A DNA stretch of 9,861 nucleotides from an uncultured Clostridium sp. (GTDB lineage Bacteria > Bacillota > Clostridia > TANB77 > CAG-508): positions 1-9,861 of the forward strand of contig URWN01000047.1 of the NCBI GenBank assembly GCA_900551615.1. Reading direction: 5' to 3'. The position numbers were made by a program, and so were the translations under genes. This document shows, piece by piece, positions 1 through 4,738 of the stretch (the stretch's first letter is position 1; each line of letters begins with the position of its first letter). The notes under the pieces were generated by a model. That model had not been told where the DNA came from, did no database searches, and was given only the letters and a program-made list of their open reading frames with translations.

Positions 1-10
1 TCCTCCTTTT
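1..10 (-). promoter_or_regulatory. ribosome-binding site of a minus-strand gene lying outside the left edge
   Basis: Read on the minus strand this is AAAAGGAGGA, a textbook Shine-Dalgarno sequence. Its start codon would lie a few bases beyond position 1. The neighbour of the DUF1858 gene is therefore probably a divergently transcribed gene. I could not find a convincing -35/-10 pair for it in 11-180; AGTATA at 63-68 (TATACT on the minus strand) is the best -10 candidate but has a poor -35. Confidence 0.5.
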
Positions 11-184
11 TAATTTTTAATTTTGAACCTTGAAGAGTGTGAAAAAATTTTAACTCAAAAAAAGTATAAAATGAATATAAAGTAATAAAAAGATTAATAA
101 TAAATATGATAAAAAACATATTGATTAAATGAGAAATAATATCACCGCCTTACTCAAACAAAAATATACAACATTTTTTTCAAT

Positions 185-213
185 TTGTCTATACTTTTTT
201 AAAAAAATATGAT
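185..213 (+). promoter_or_regulatory. sigma-A-type promoter of the DUF1858 gene
   Basis: The -35 box TTGTCT (185-190) and -10 box TATGAT (208-213) are separated by 17 bp. Transcription would start near 220, about 30 nt before the ATG. An AAGGAGG ribosome-binding site at 238-244 sits 6 nt before the start codon. Confidence 0.7.
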
Positions 214-250
214 AAAATTTATAAAGTAAACAAAAATAAGGAGGAAAACA

Positions 251-436
251 ATGGAATTTAATAAAGACACAACAATAGGAGAAATCCTAGAAAAAGCACC
301 AGAAAAAGCAGAAATATTATTAGAAATAGGAATGCATTGTTTAGGATGTCCTGCATCACAAATGGAAACACTAGAAGAAGCATGTGATGTTCACGGAATA
401 GATGTAGAAGAAGTAATCAAAAAATTAAATGCATAA
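251..436 (+). CDS. DUF1858 family protein, redox-disulfide (CxxC) domain
   Basis: This 61-residue protein is a complete DUF1858 domain, the small helical domain also described as the hybrid-cluster-protein-associated redox disulfide domain. Visible in it are the N-terminal helix-starting motif (DTTIGEIL, residues 6-13) and the signature MHCLGCPAS around residues 28-36. In the signature, Cys30 and Cys33 form the CxxC pair. A third cysteine (Cys45) and the closing helix (VEEVIKKL) follow. There is no signal peptide or membrane segment, so it acts in the cytoplasm. In the family the domain is often encoded near or fused to Hcp or other anaerobic redox enzymes, and a role as a thiol/disulfide partner is proposed. 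No such enzyme is visible here, so the partner is unknown. The start is fixed by AAGGAGG at 238-244. No clear U-tract terminator follows; the inverted repeat at 460-532 may end the transcript. Confidence 0.9.
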   Translation: MEFNKDTTIGEILEKAPEKAEILLEIGMHCLGCPASQMETLEEACDVHGIDVEEVIKKLNA

Positions 437-459
437 TGCATGAATTAAGGATAAAAACC

Positions 460-532
460 AATACATTTGTCAAAAAAAGTTAAAAAATGAAAAAATTTTC
501 AAAAAAATTAAAAAAATTTTGATAAATGTATT
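460..532. repeat. 16-bp inverted repeat whose right arm enters the tRNA promoter
   Basis: AATACATTTGTCAAAA (460-475) pairs with TTTTGATAAATGTATT (517-532). One position is a G/T wobble. The loop is about 41 nt and almost pure A/T, with a small internal AAAATTTT-type palindrome. The right arm overlaps the first two bases of the -35 box (531-536) of the tRNA operon. As RNA it could be the 3' end of the DUF1858 message, although no U-tract follows it. As DNA it could be an operator. The function is not known. Confidence 0.6.
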
Positions 533-559
533 GACATTTTAAAAAAAATATAGTAATAT
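531..559 (+). promoter_or_regulatory. promoter of the tRNA-Lys/Glu/Thr operon
   Basis: A perfect -35 box TTGACA (531-536) and the -10 box TAATAT (554-559) are separated by 17 bp. The predicted transcript starts near 566, about 32 nt before the first mature tRNA base. Confidence 0.85.
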
Positions 560-568
560 TAATAAGCG

Positions 569-587
569 TTCCGAGATAGTCTTGGAA
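569..587 (+). other. leader hairpin of the tRNA operon transcript
   Basis: TTCCGAGA (569-576) pairs with TCTTGGAA (580-587) around a 3-nt loop, with one G/U pair. It lies between the predicted transcription start and tRNA-Lys. It is probably part of the 5' leader removed by RNase P; no further role can be read from the sequence. Confidence 0.5.
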
Positions 588-597
588 ACATGGTGAC

Positions 598-673
598 GGG
601 CTATTAGCTCAGGTGGTAGAGCACTTGACTTTTAATCAAGTTGTCCCGCGTTCGAGTCGCGGATAGCTCACCA
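598..673 (+). tRNA. tRNA-Lys (anticodon TTT)
   Basis: The full cloverleaf is visible. The acceptor GGGCTAT/ATAGCTC has one G/T pair. The anticodon stem CTTGA/TCAAG carries the loop CTTTTAA with anticodon TTT at 631-633. The T arm CCGCG-TTCGAGT-CGCGG, discriminator A and an encoded CCA (671-673) follow. It is the first tRNA of a three-gene operon and decodes AAA/AAG, by far the most used lysine codons in this A-rich window. Confidence 0.97.
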
Positions 674-710
674 AAAGAACTAAATAATTGAAAAAATTAT
701 TTAGTTCTTT
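674..710 (+). other. perfect 16-bp hairpin between tRNA-Lys and tRNA-Glu
   Basis: AAAGAACTAAATAATT (674-689) and its exact complement (695-710) enclose a 5-nt GAAAA loop. The stem begins directly after the CCA of tRNA-Lys and ends 8 nt before tRNA-Glu. The bases after it (GTATATAC) are not a U-tract, so it is not a standard terminator. It may be a processing signal or a partial terminator that lowers expression of the two downstream tRNAs. Confidence 0.6.
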
Positions 711-718
711 GTATATAC

Positions 719-793
719 GGCCCCTTGGTCAAGCGGTTAAGACATCGCCCTTTCACGGCGGAGACATGGGTTCGATTCCCGTAGGGGTCACCA
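719..793 (+). tRNA. tRNA-Glu (anticodon TTC)
   Basis: The acceptor GGCCCCT pairs with AGGGGTC. The anticodon loop CTTTCAC carries TTC at 752-754, and the CGCC...GGCG arm is characteristic of bacterial tRNA-Glu. The T arm ATGGG-TTCGATT-CCCGT, discriminator A and an encoded CCA follow. It lies 45 nt after tRNA-Lys and 5 nt before tRNA-Thr. A TTGAAA/TATATA-like pair just upstream (688-717) is too close to the mature 5' end to serve as a promoter, so this tRNA depends on the promoter at 531. Confidence 0.97.
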
Positions 794-798
794 AGAAT

Positions 799-875
799 GC
801 CACTTTAGCTCAGTTGGCCAGAGCACCGCACTTGTAATGCGGGGGTCCTCAGTTCGAATCTGAGAAGTGGCTCCA
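799..875 (+). tRNA. tRNA-Thr (anticodon TGT)
   Basis: The acceptor GCCACTT pairs perfectly with AAGTGGC. The anticodon stem CCGCA/TGCGG encloses CTTGTAA with anticodon TGT at 833-835. The T arm CTCAG-TTCGAAT-CTGAG, discriminator T and an encoded CCA (873-875) follow. It decodes ACA, the dominant Thr codon in the plus-strand genes here, and is the last gene of the tRNA operon. Confidence 0.97.
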
Positions 876-884
876 ATATAAAAG

Positions 885-924
885 GTCAGTAGTTTTGATT
901 AAATCTTAATTATTGGCTTTTTTT
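885..924 (+). terminator. intrinsic terminator of the tRNA operon
   Basis: GTCAGTAGTT (885-894) pairs with AATTATTGGC (908-917), including several G/U pairs, and is followed by seven T residues (918-924). It lies 10 nt after tRNA-Thr. Its U-tract overlaps the left arm of the next hairpin (921-964), so the two structures may compete. Confidence 0.75.
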
Positions 925-964
925 ATATATTAGGAAAGTTATGAAACTTTCCTAATATATAAAA
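921..964. repeat. perfect 20-bp hairpin upstream of the SDR gene
   Basis: Positions 921-940 are the exact reverse complement of 945-964, around an ATGA loop. The core is TTAGGAAAGTT/AACTTTCCTAA. No U-tract follows on either strand, so it is not a simple terminator. It is the first of three consecutive hairpins in the SDR leader. It could be an extragenic palindromic repeat, a transcript-stabilising element, or a remnant of a small mobile element. Confidence 0.7.
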
Positions 965-970
965 CTACAC

Positions 971-1004
971 TGCACAGAAAATTTATTTCATAAATTTTCG
1001 CGCA
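971..1004. repeat. second hairpin of the SDR leader
   Basis: GAAAATTTAT (977-986) and ATAAATTTTC (990-999) form a perfect 10-bp stem with a TTC loop. An internal loop separates it from an outer TGC (971-973)/GCA (1002-1004) pairing. The TGCACA and CGCGCA flanks are unusually GC-rich for this intergenic DNA. Confidence 0.55.
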
Positions 1005-1005
1005 T

Positions 1006-1053
1006 GAACAAATTTACTGAAAAAATCTTTGATTTTTTCAGATTTGTTCTTTT
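1006..1053 (+). promoter_or_regulatory. long hairpin plus U-tract directly before the SDR ribosome-binding site (attenuator-like)
   Basis: CTGAAAAAATC (1017-1027) pairs with GATTTTTTCAG (1031-1041) around TTT. The stem then continues as GAACAAAT (1006-1013)/ATTTGTTC (1042-1049), with three bulged bases on the left side. TTTT follows at 1050-1053, so it resembles an intrinsic terminator placed 8 nt before the ribosome-binding site. It could be an attenuator, or the end of a transcript reading through from the tRNAs. No T-box or known riboswitch core was seen. Confidence 0.5.
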
Positions 1054-1061
1054 ATAAAAAT

Positions 1062-1067
1062 AGGAGG
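1062..1067 (+). promoter_or_regulatory. ribosome-binding site fixing the SDR start
   Basis: AGGAGG lies 6 nt before the ATG at 1074. The frame is open upstream to a TTG at 1029. That codon lies inside the hairpin loop and has no ribosome-binding site, so the 15 extra residues are rejected. Confidence 0.85.
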
Positions 1068-1073
1068 TATGCT

Positions 1074-1802
1074 ATGAACAAAATTATAATAGTAACAGGA
1101 GCATCAAAAGGAATAGGCAAAGAAATAGCAAAAAAACTAGCAAAAAAAGGAAACACAATAATAGCAAACTACAACAAATCAGAAAAAGAAATAAAAGAAC
1201 TACAGAAAGAACTAGAAAAACAAAACATCAAAATAGACATATTCCAAGCAGACATATCAAAAAGAGAAGAAGCCAAAAAAATAGTAAACTATACAATACA
1301 AAAATACGGAAAAATAGACGTACTAATAAATAATGCTGGAATATCACAAATAAAAGAATTCACACAAATAACAGACCAAGAATGGAACAACATGATAAAT
1401 ACAAACCTAAATTCAGTATTTTACATGACACAAGAAGCATGTTTGAATATGATACACAACAAACAAGGATGCATAATAAACATCTCATCAATATGGGGAA
1501 TAACGGGAGCATCATGTGAAGTACACTACAGTGTAAGCAAAGCAGGAGTAGATGCACTAACAAAATCACTAGCAAAAGAACTAGGACCATCAAACATAAG
1601 AATCAACTCAATTGCACCAGGAATAATAAATACAGAAATGAACTCACACCTAACACCTGAAGAATTAGAAGAATTAAAAGAAGAAATACCATTAGAAAAA
1701 ATAGGAAAAACACAAGATATAGAAAGATGTGTAGAATGGTTAATAGAAGACGAATACACAACAGGACAAATAATATCAATAAATGGTGGATGGAACATAT
1801 AA
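1074..1802 (+). CDS. SDR-family oxidoreductase, FabG-like (3-oxoacyl-ACP reductase type)
   Basis: This 242-residue protein has the length and all hallmarks of a classical short-chain dehydrogenase/reductase. The nucleotide-binding motif TGASKGIG is at residues 8-15 and NNAG at 86-89. The catalytic tetrad is Asn111, Ser139, Tyr152 and Lys156 (YSVSK). The PG motif (APGIINTEM) follows the active site and the C-terminus ends SINGGW, as in FabG. FabG reduces 3-oxoacyl-ACP with NADPH in fatty-acid elongation. However, no other fatty-acid gene is adjacent, and stand-alone FabG-like SDRs often have other substrates, so the substrate is open. It is cytosolic with no signal peptide. The gene stands alone between the tRNA operon and a convergent gene. 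I found no good promoter of its own; read-through from the tRNA operon past the leader hairpins is possible. Isoleucine is coded almost entirely by ATA. Confidence 0.92.
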   Translation: MNKIIIVTGASKGIGKEIAKKLAKKGNTIIANYNKSEKEIKELQKELEKQNIKIDIFQADISKREEAKKIVNYTIQKYGKIDVLINNAGISQIKEFTQITDQEWNNMINTNLNSVFYMTQEACLNMIHNKQGCIINISSIWGITGASCEVHYSVSKAGVDALTKSLAKELGPSNIRINSIAPGIINTEMNSHLTPEELEELKEEIPLEKIGKTQDIERCVEWLIEDEYTTGQIISINGGWNI

Positions 1803-1843
1803 AAAATCAGAATTAAAGGGCAGAACTAAAAATTTATATAAAT

Positions 1844-1888
1844 AAAAAAATCAGGATTAATGTGGTAACCTCACAATCCCGATTTTTT
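1844..1888. terminator. bidirectional terminator between the SDR and CBM25-like genes
   Basis: An A-tract followed by TCAGGATT pairs with AATCCCGATTTTTT, with one A/C mismatch and an inner GG/CC pairing around the loop. A/T tracts on both sides give a U-tract in either direction, as expected between convergent genes. A partial direct copy of the left arm (AAAAATCAGAATTAA) lies at about 1802-1816. The stop codon of the minus-strand gene is immediately adjacent at 1890-1892. Confidence 0.8.
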
Positions 1889-1889
1889 A

Positions 1890-2357
1890 TTAATTTTCGC
1901 TTAATTTTCTTTTATAATTTCCAGAAAGAATCTTTGGAAAATATGTAATAATCTTATAAACAGCTAAACGAATCTTTTTGCTCCACAAATAAGACTTTCT
2001 CAATTTTCTTGCGCTACCTAGAGAAACAGGTTCATCTTCTAGAACCAATAACTCATTTTGTTTCTTTTCAATCTCAAAAGAATAATTTTGACCATTATTA
2101 TTATCCCATTCATTATTACCATTTCTAAAACAGAAATTAAAAGAATCACCTTCACCTAAAAAGATTTCAGCTTGAAAACCTAATTCTGTTTTTTCCATTT
2201 TAATTTCATTTAAACCATCCCAATTAAGACCAAAACCATAATGAATAAAAACTTCTTCAGAATTCTCCTGAAAAAATTTTCCTGTATAAGATATTTTTAT
2301 ATTACTATTTTCAACTAATTTATCAGTGTTAAAGAATATATTTTTAACTAACTCCAT
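1890..2357 (-). CDS. stand-alone CBM25-like carbohydrate-binding protein
   Basis: This 155-residue protein begins with a beta-sandwich resembling the family 25/53 starch-binding modules (about residues 15-97). Visible features are the HYGFG.NW stretch (39-46), the KMEKTELGFQAEI strand pair and the FRNGNNEWDNNNGQNYSF motif (77-94). The aromatic and Asn residues of that motif are typical of alpha-glucan binding. There is no catalytic domain and no signal peptide, so it is probably cytoplasmic and may bind glycogen or another storage glucan (inference). The C-terminal 45 residues are a separate strongly basic segment with an amphipathic stretch (roughly 117-150, many Lys/Arg with Tyr/Trp/Ile) that is not part of the module. 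It could contact membrane, nucleic acid or a partner protein. AAGGAG at 2367-2372 precedes the ATG. Unlike plus-strand neighbours it prefers T-ending codons. Family assignment is by motif only. Confidence 0.75.
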   Translation of the reverse strand: MELVKNIFFNTDKLVENSNIKISYTGKFFQENSEEVFIHYGFGLNWDGLNEIKMEKTELGFQAEIFLGEGDSFNFCFRNGNNEWDNNNGQNYSFEIEKKQNELLVLEDEPVSLGSARKLRKSYLWSKKIRLAVYKIITYFPKILSGNYKRKLSEN

Positions 2358-2392
2358 TGATACTCTCTCCTTATTTATCTTTTGCTACAAGT

Positions 2393-2421
2393 ATTATAAT
2401 ATTAAATTCAATATAGTGCAA
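2393..2421 (-). promoter_or_regulatory. promoter of the CBM25-like gene
   Basis: On the minus strand TTGCAC (2421-2416) and a perfect TATAAT (2398-2393) are separated by 17 bp. Transcription would start near 2386, about 29 nt before the ATG. It is divergent from the VanW promoter, with about 62 bp between the two -35 boxes. Confidence 0.8.
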
Positions 2422-2483
2422 GAGTTTTTTGTAAAAAAATTAGAAAAATTGTAAATTTTTGTTCTCAATATAAAACATACATA

Positions 2484-2512
2484 TTGTAAAAGCAAAAAGA
2501 ATATGATATTAT
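2484..2512 (+). promoter_or_regulatory. promoter of the VanW-family gene
   Basis: TTGTAA (2484-2489) and TATTAT (2507-2512) are separated by 17 bp. The predicted start near 2519 coincides with the upstream in-frame ATG at 2520, which argues against that ATG being used. Confidence 0.65.
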
Positions 2513-2527
2513 TTAAGTAATGAAAAT

Positions 2528-2533
2528 AAGGAG
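2528..2533 (+). promoter_or_regulatory. ribosome-binding site fixing the VanW start
   Basis: AAGGAG lies 7 nt before the ATG at 2541; another ATG follows directly at 2544. The longer reading from 2520 would add seven residues encoded by the ribosome-binding site itself and lacks a site of its own. Confidence 0.8.
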
Positions 2534-2540
2534 AAAACAT

Positions 2541-4325
2541 ATGATGAAAGAGAAAAAATTAAGTTGGGAAGAACTAGAAGCAAAAGCAATATACACACCA
2601 GAAATAGAAGATGAAGAAATAGAAGAAACAAAAAACAATAAAAAAACAAAAATAAGCCTAAGACAAAGACAAAGCACACCTAAAATACATACAAAAAAAG
2701 AACAAAAAACAAAAGGCACTACCCAAGAACCAGAACAAAAATCAACAAACAACAAAACTAATAATTTCAAAAAAACAACAAAAAAAATAAACATAGAAAA
2801 AACAACACTAATAATCATAAGTGTAATAATAGCAATAGCAATAATGATTTTTTCAATAATTTTTGCAATACTAAACATAAACAACAGCAACATAATAAGT
2901 GGAATAAAAATAGAAGGAATAGACGTTTCAGGGCTAACAAGAGAAGAAGCAAAAACAAAAATAGAAGCTGTATACAATGATAAAAAACAAAAAGATATTA
3001 CACTAAAATACAAAGACTTCGAAACAACACTAAGCCAAGACATATTAGAAACAAACTATGACATAGAAAAAGCAGTAAATGAAGCAATAACAACAGGAAA
3101 AAACGGTAATATAATAACAAATAACTATAATATACTATTTGCATTAATAGGAAAAAAGAACATAAAAATAGACATGATAATAAATGAAGAACAAACAGAA
3201 AAAGCAATAGAAGATATACAAACAAACTTACCAGAGACTATAGAAGAGCCAGACTATTATATAGAAGAAAACAAATTAATAATAACACCAGGAAAAGAAG
3301 GACTAAAAATAAGCACAGAAAATTTAATAAATAAAATCAAAAAAAATCTACAAAGTATGACAACAAATGAAGAATATGTAGAAATACCAGTTGAAAAAGC
3401 ATGGCCAAACAAAATAGATTTAGAACAAATACATAGTGAAATATATAAAGAAGTGCAAGATGCTTATCTAACAAGAGATCCAATAACAATACATCCAGAA
3501 GTAGAAGGAATAGACTTTGACATAGAAGAAACAAAAAAAATACTAGAAGAAGACAAAGAAAAATACGAAATACCACTAAAAATAACAAAACCAAGTGTAA
3601 CAACAATAGACCTAGGATCCGAAGCGTTTCCAAACAAATTAAGCACATATACAACAAGATATGATGGAGGAGACAAAAACAGATCAACCAATTTAGAAAT
3701 AGCATGTGAAAAAATAAACGATAAAATAATATTACCAGGCGAAACATTTTCATATAACAAAACACTAGGAGCAAGAACAACGACAGCAGGATACAAAACA
3801 GCAAAAGTATATGAAAATGGAGCAGTAGTAGATGGAATAGGAGGAGGAATATGTCAAATATCTTCCACATTATATAATGCAGTATTAAAAGCAAACCTAG
3901 AAATAGTGGAAAGAAGAAATCATCAATTTATAACATCATATGTACCAGAAGGAAGAGATGCAACAGTAGCATATGGAATAACAGACTTTAAATTCAAAAA
4001 CAGTAGAAAATATGCAATCAAAATAAAAGCAACAGCATCAAATGGAGTAGCAACAATAGACATCTACGGAATAAAAGAAGACACAGAATATCAAATTACA
4101 TTTGATACAAAGACAATTTCAACAATACCATTTACAACAAAATACACAGATGACAATACATTACCCGTAGGGACAGAAGAAATAAAACAAAAAGGAGCAA
4201 ACGGAAGTGTTACAGAAACATATATAATAAAAAGCCTAAATGGCCAAGTAGTTTCAAATACATTACTTTCAAAAGACACATACAGTGCTATGCCAAGAAT
4301 TATATTAAGAGGAACAAAAAAATAA
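2541..4325 (+). CDS. VanW-family surface protein with peptidoglycan-binding-like region and C-terminal G5 domain
   Basis: The protein has 594 residues. It starts with a charged, Lys/Thr/Asn-rich cytoplasmic region (1-87), then a single membrane anchor (about 88-111, III/A-rich). An extracellular region follows. Its first part has the GI.IEGIDVSGLTREEA signature (about 120-138) of the putative peptidoglycan-binding domain PF12229, and may hold two such units. The VanW domain is at about 367-513, with the characteristic LPGETFSYN, GAVVDGIGGGICQISSTLYNA (around 434-442) and RRNHQ segments. The last 75 residues look like a G5 domain (TIPFTTKYTDD...LPVGTEEIKQKGANGS). The VanW function is not established; G5 domains are associated with binding N-acetylglucosamine or peptidoglycan. 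The architecture points to a wall-associated type II membrane protein. It is monocistronic, with its own promoter and a strong terminator. Codon use is extremely A-rich. Despite the family name it is not evidence of vancomycin resistance; no vanA/H/X-type genes are present. Confidence 0.92.
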   Translation: MMKEKKLSWEELEAKAIYTPEIEDEEIEETKNNKKTKISLRQRQSTPKIHTKKEQKTKGTTQEPEQKSTNNKTNNFKKTTKKINIEKTTLIIISVIIAIAIMIFSIIFAILNINNSNIISGIKIEGIDVSGLTREEAKTKIEAVYNDKKQKDITLKYKDFETTLSQDILETNYDIEKAVNEAITTGKNGNIITNNYNILFALIGKKNIKIDMIINEEQTEKAIEDIQTNLPETIEEPDYYIEENKLIITPGKEGLKISTENLINKIKKNLQSMTTNEEYVEIPVEKAWPNKIDLEQIHSEIYKEVQDAYLTRDPITIHPEVEGIDFDIEETKKILEEDKEKYEIPLKITKPSVTTIDLGSEAFPNKLSTYTTRYDGGDKNRSTNLEIACEKINDKIILPGETFSYNKTLGARTTTAGYKTAKVYENGAVVDGIGGGICQISSTLYNAVLKANLEIVERRNHQFITSYVPEGRDATVAYGITDFKFKNSRKYAIKIKATASNGVATIDIYGIKEDTEYQITFDTKTISTIPFTTKYTDDNTLPVGTEEIKQKGANGSVTETYIIKSLNGQVVSNTLLSKDTYSAMPRIILRGTKK

Positions 4326-4330
4326 AACAA

Positions 4331-4370
4331 AAAGATTAGAGAAAACACAATATCTCTAATCTTTAATTTT
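4331..4370 (+). terminator. terminator of the VanW-family gene
   Basis: AAAGATTAGAGA (4331-4342) pairs perfectly with TCTCTAATCTTT (4353-4364) around a 10-nt loop. AATTTT follows. It starts 5 nt after the stop codon. Confidence 0.8.
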
Positions 4371-4424
4371 ACACAAAATTAAAAATATTTATATTTTACT
4401 CAATCTTAATTTTGCCAAAAACTA

Positions 4425-4453
4425 TTGACATATAGGCACAAAAAGGCTATAAT
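4425..4453 (+). promoter_or_regulatory. perfect consensus promoter of tRNA-Lys(CTT)
   Basis: TTGACA (4425-4430) and TATAAT (4448-4453), 17 bp apart, both match the sigma-A consensus at every base. The transcript would start near 4460, about 30 nt before the tRNA. Confidence 0.92.
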
Positions 4454-4490
4454 AAAAAAGTAGTTTTGAGTTGTTAAAGCTAAACTTAAT

Positions 4491-4566
4491 GCATCATTAG
4501 CTCAGCTGGTAGAGCAGCAGACTCTTAATCTGAAGGTCCTCGGTTCGAAACCGAGATGATGCACCA
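4491..4566 (+). tRNA. tRNA-Lys (anticodon CTT)
   Basis: The acceptor GCATCAT pairs perfectly with ATGATGC. The anticodon loop CTCTTAA carries CTT at 4524-4526. The T arm CTCGG-TTCGAAA-CCGAG, discriminator A and an encoded CCA (4564-4566) follow. The anticodon stem GCAGA/TCTGA has a G-A mismatch at its outermost pair (27-43); the other four pairs are intact. It is a single-gene unit with its own promoter and terminator, and complements the TTT isoacceptor at 598 for reading AAG. Confidence 0.96.
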
Positions 4567-4587
4567 AACAAAGCAAAAACAAAAAAT

Positions 4588-4623
4588 AAAACATCTCCAT
4601 TAGTCAAAATAGAGATGTTTTTT
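4588..4623 (+). terminator. terminator of tRNA-Lys(CTT)
   Basis: The stem AAACATCTC/GAGATGTTT encloses a 14-nt loop and is followed by further T residues (to 4623). It ends 57 nt after the tRNA. Confidence 0.8.
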
Positions 4624-4706
4624 ACATAATATAAAAAACAAAAAACATATTCCCAAAGCAAACTAAAATTATGTAAATTTTTTAAAACAAAACAACACAA
4701 AACACC

Positions 4707-4712
4707 TATAAT
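4707..4712 (+). promoter_or_regulatory. -10 box upstream of corA
   Basis: A perfect TATAAT lies 27 nt before the corA start codon. At 16-18 bp upstream there is only A-rich sequence (AAAACA-like), so the -35 match is poor. The promoter is either weak, activator-dependent, or wrongly placed. Confidence 0.5.
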
Positions 4713-4738
4713 ATAAAAAAATAAAAGGGGTGGGTTAT

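Noticed and set aside
688..717. TTGAAA plus TATATA before tRNA-Glu as a separate promoter
   Set aside because: The -10 would end 1 bp before the mature tRNA 5' end, so transcription would start inside the tRNA. The boxes are by-products of the A/T-rich hairpin.
1860..1885. TGTGGTAACC in the SDR/CBM terminator as a T-box-like sequence
   Set aside because: The surrounding structure is a simple bidirectional terminator between convergent genes. No specifier loop or upstream leader is present.
2541..4325. VanW domain as evidence of glycopeptide resistance
   Set aside because: VanW-domain proteins with peptidoglycan-binding-like and G5 domains are common surface proteins in Clostridia. No ligase, VanH/VanX or VanR/VanS genes are present.
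2513..4348. Several long minus-strand frames opposite the VanW gene with Leu/Phe/Ser-rich products
   Set aside because: These are antisense shadows of an extremely A-rich gene, where TAA/TAG stops become rare on the complementary strand. None has a ribosome-binding site or a recognisable domain.
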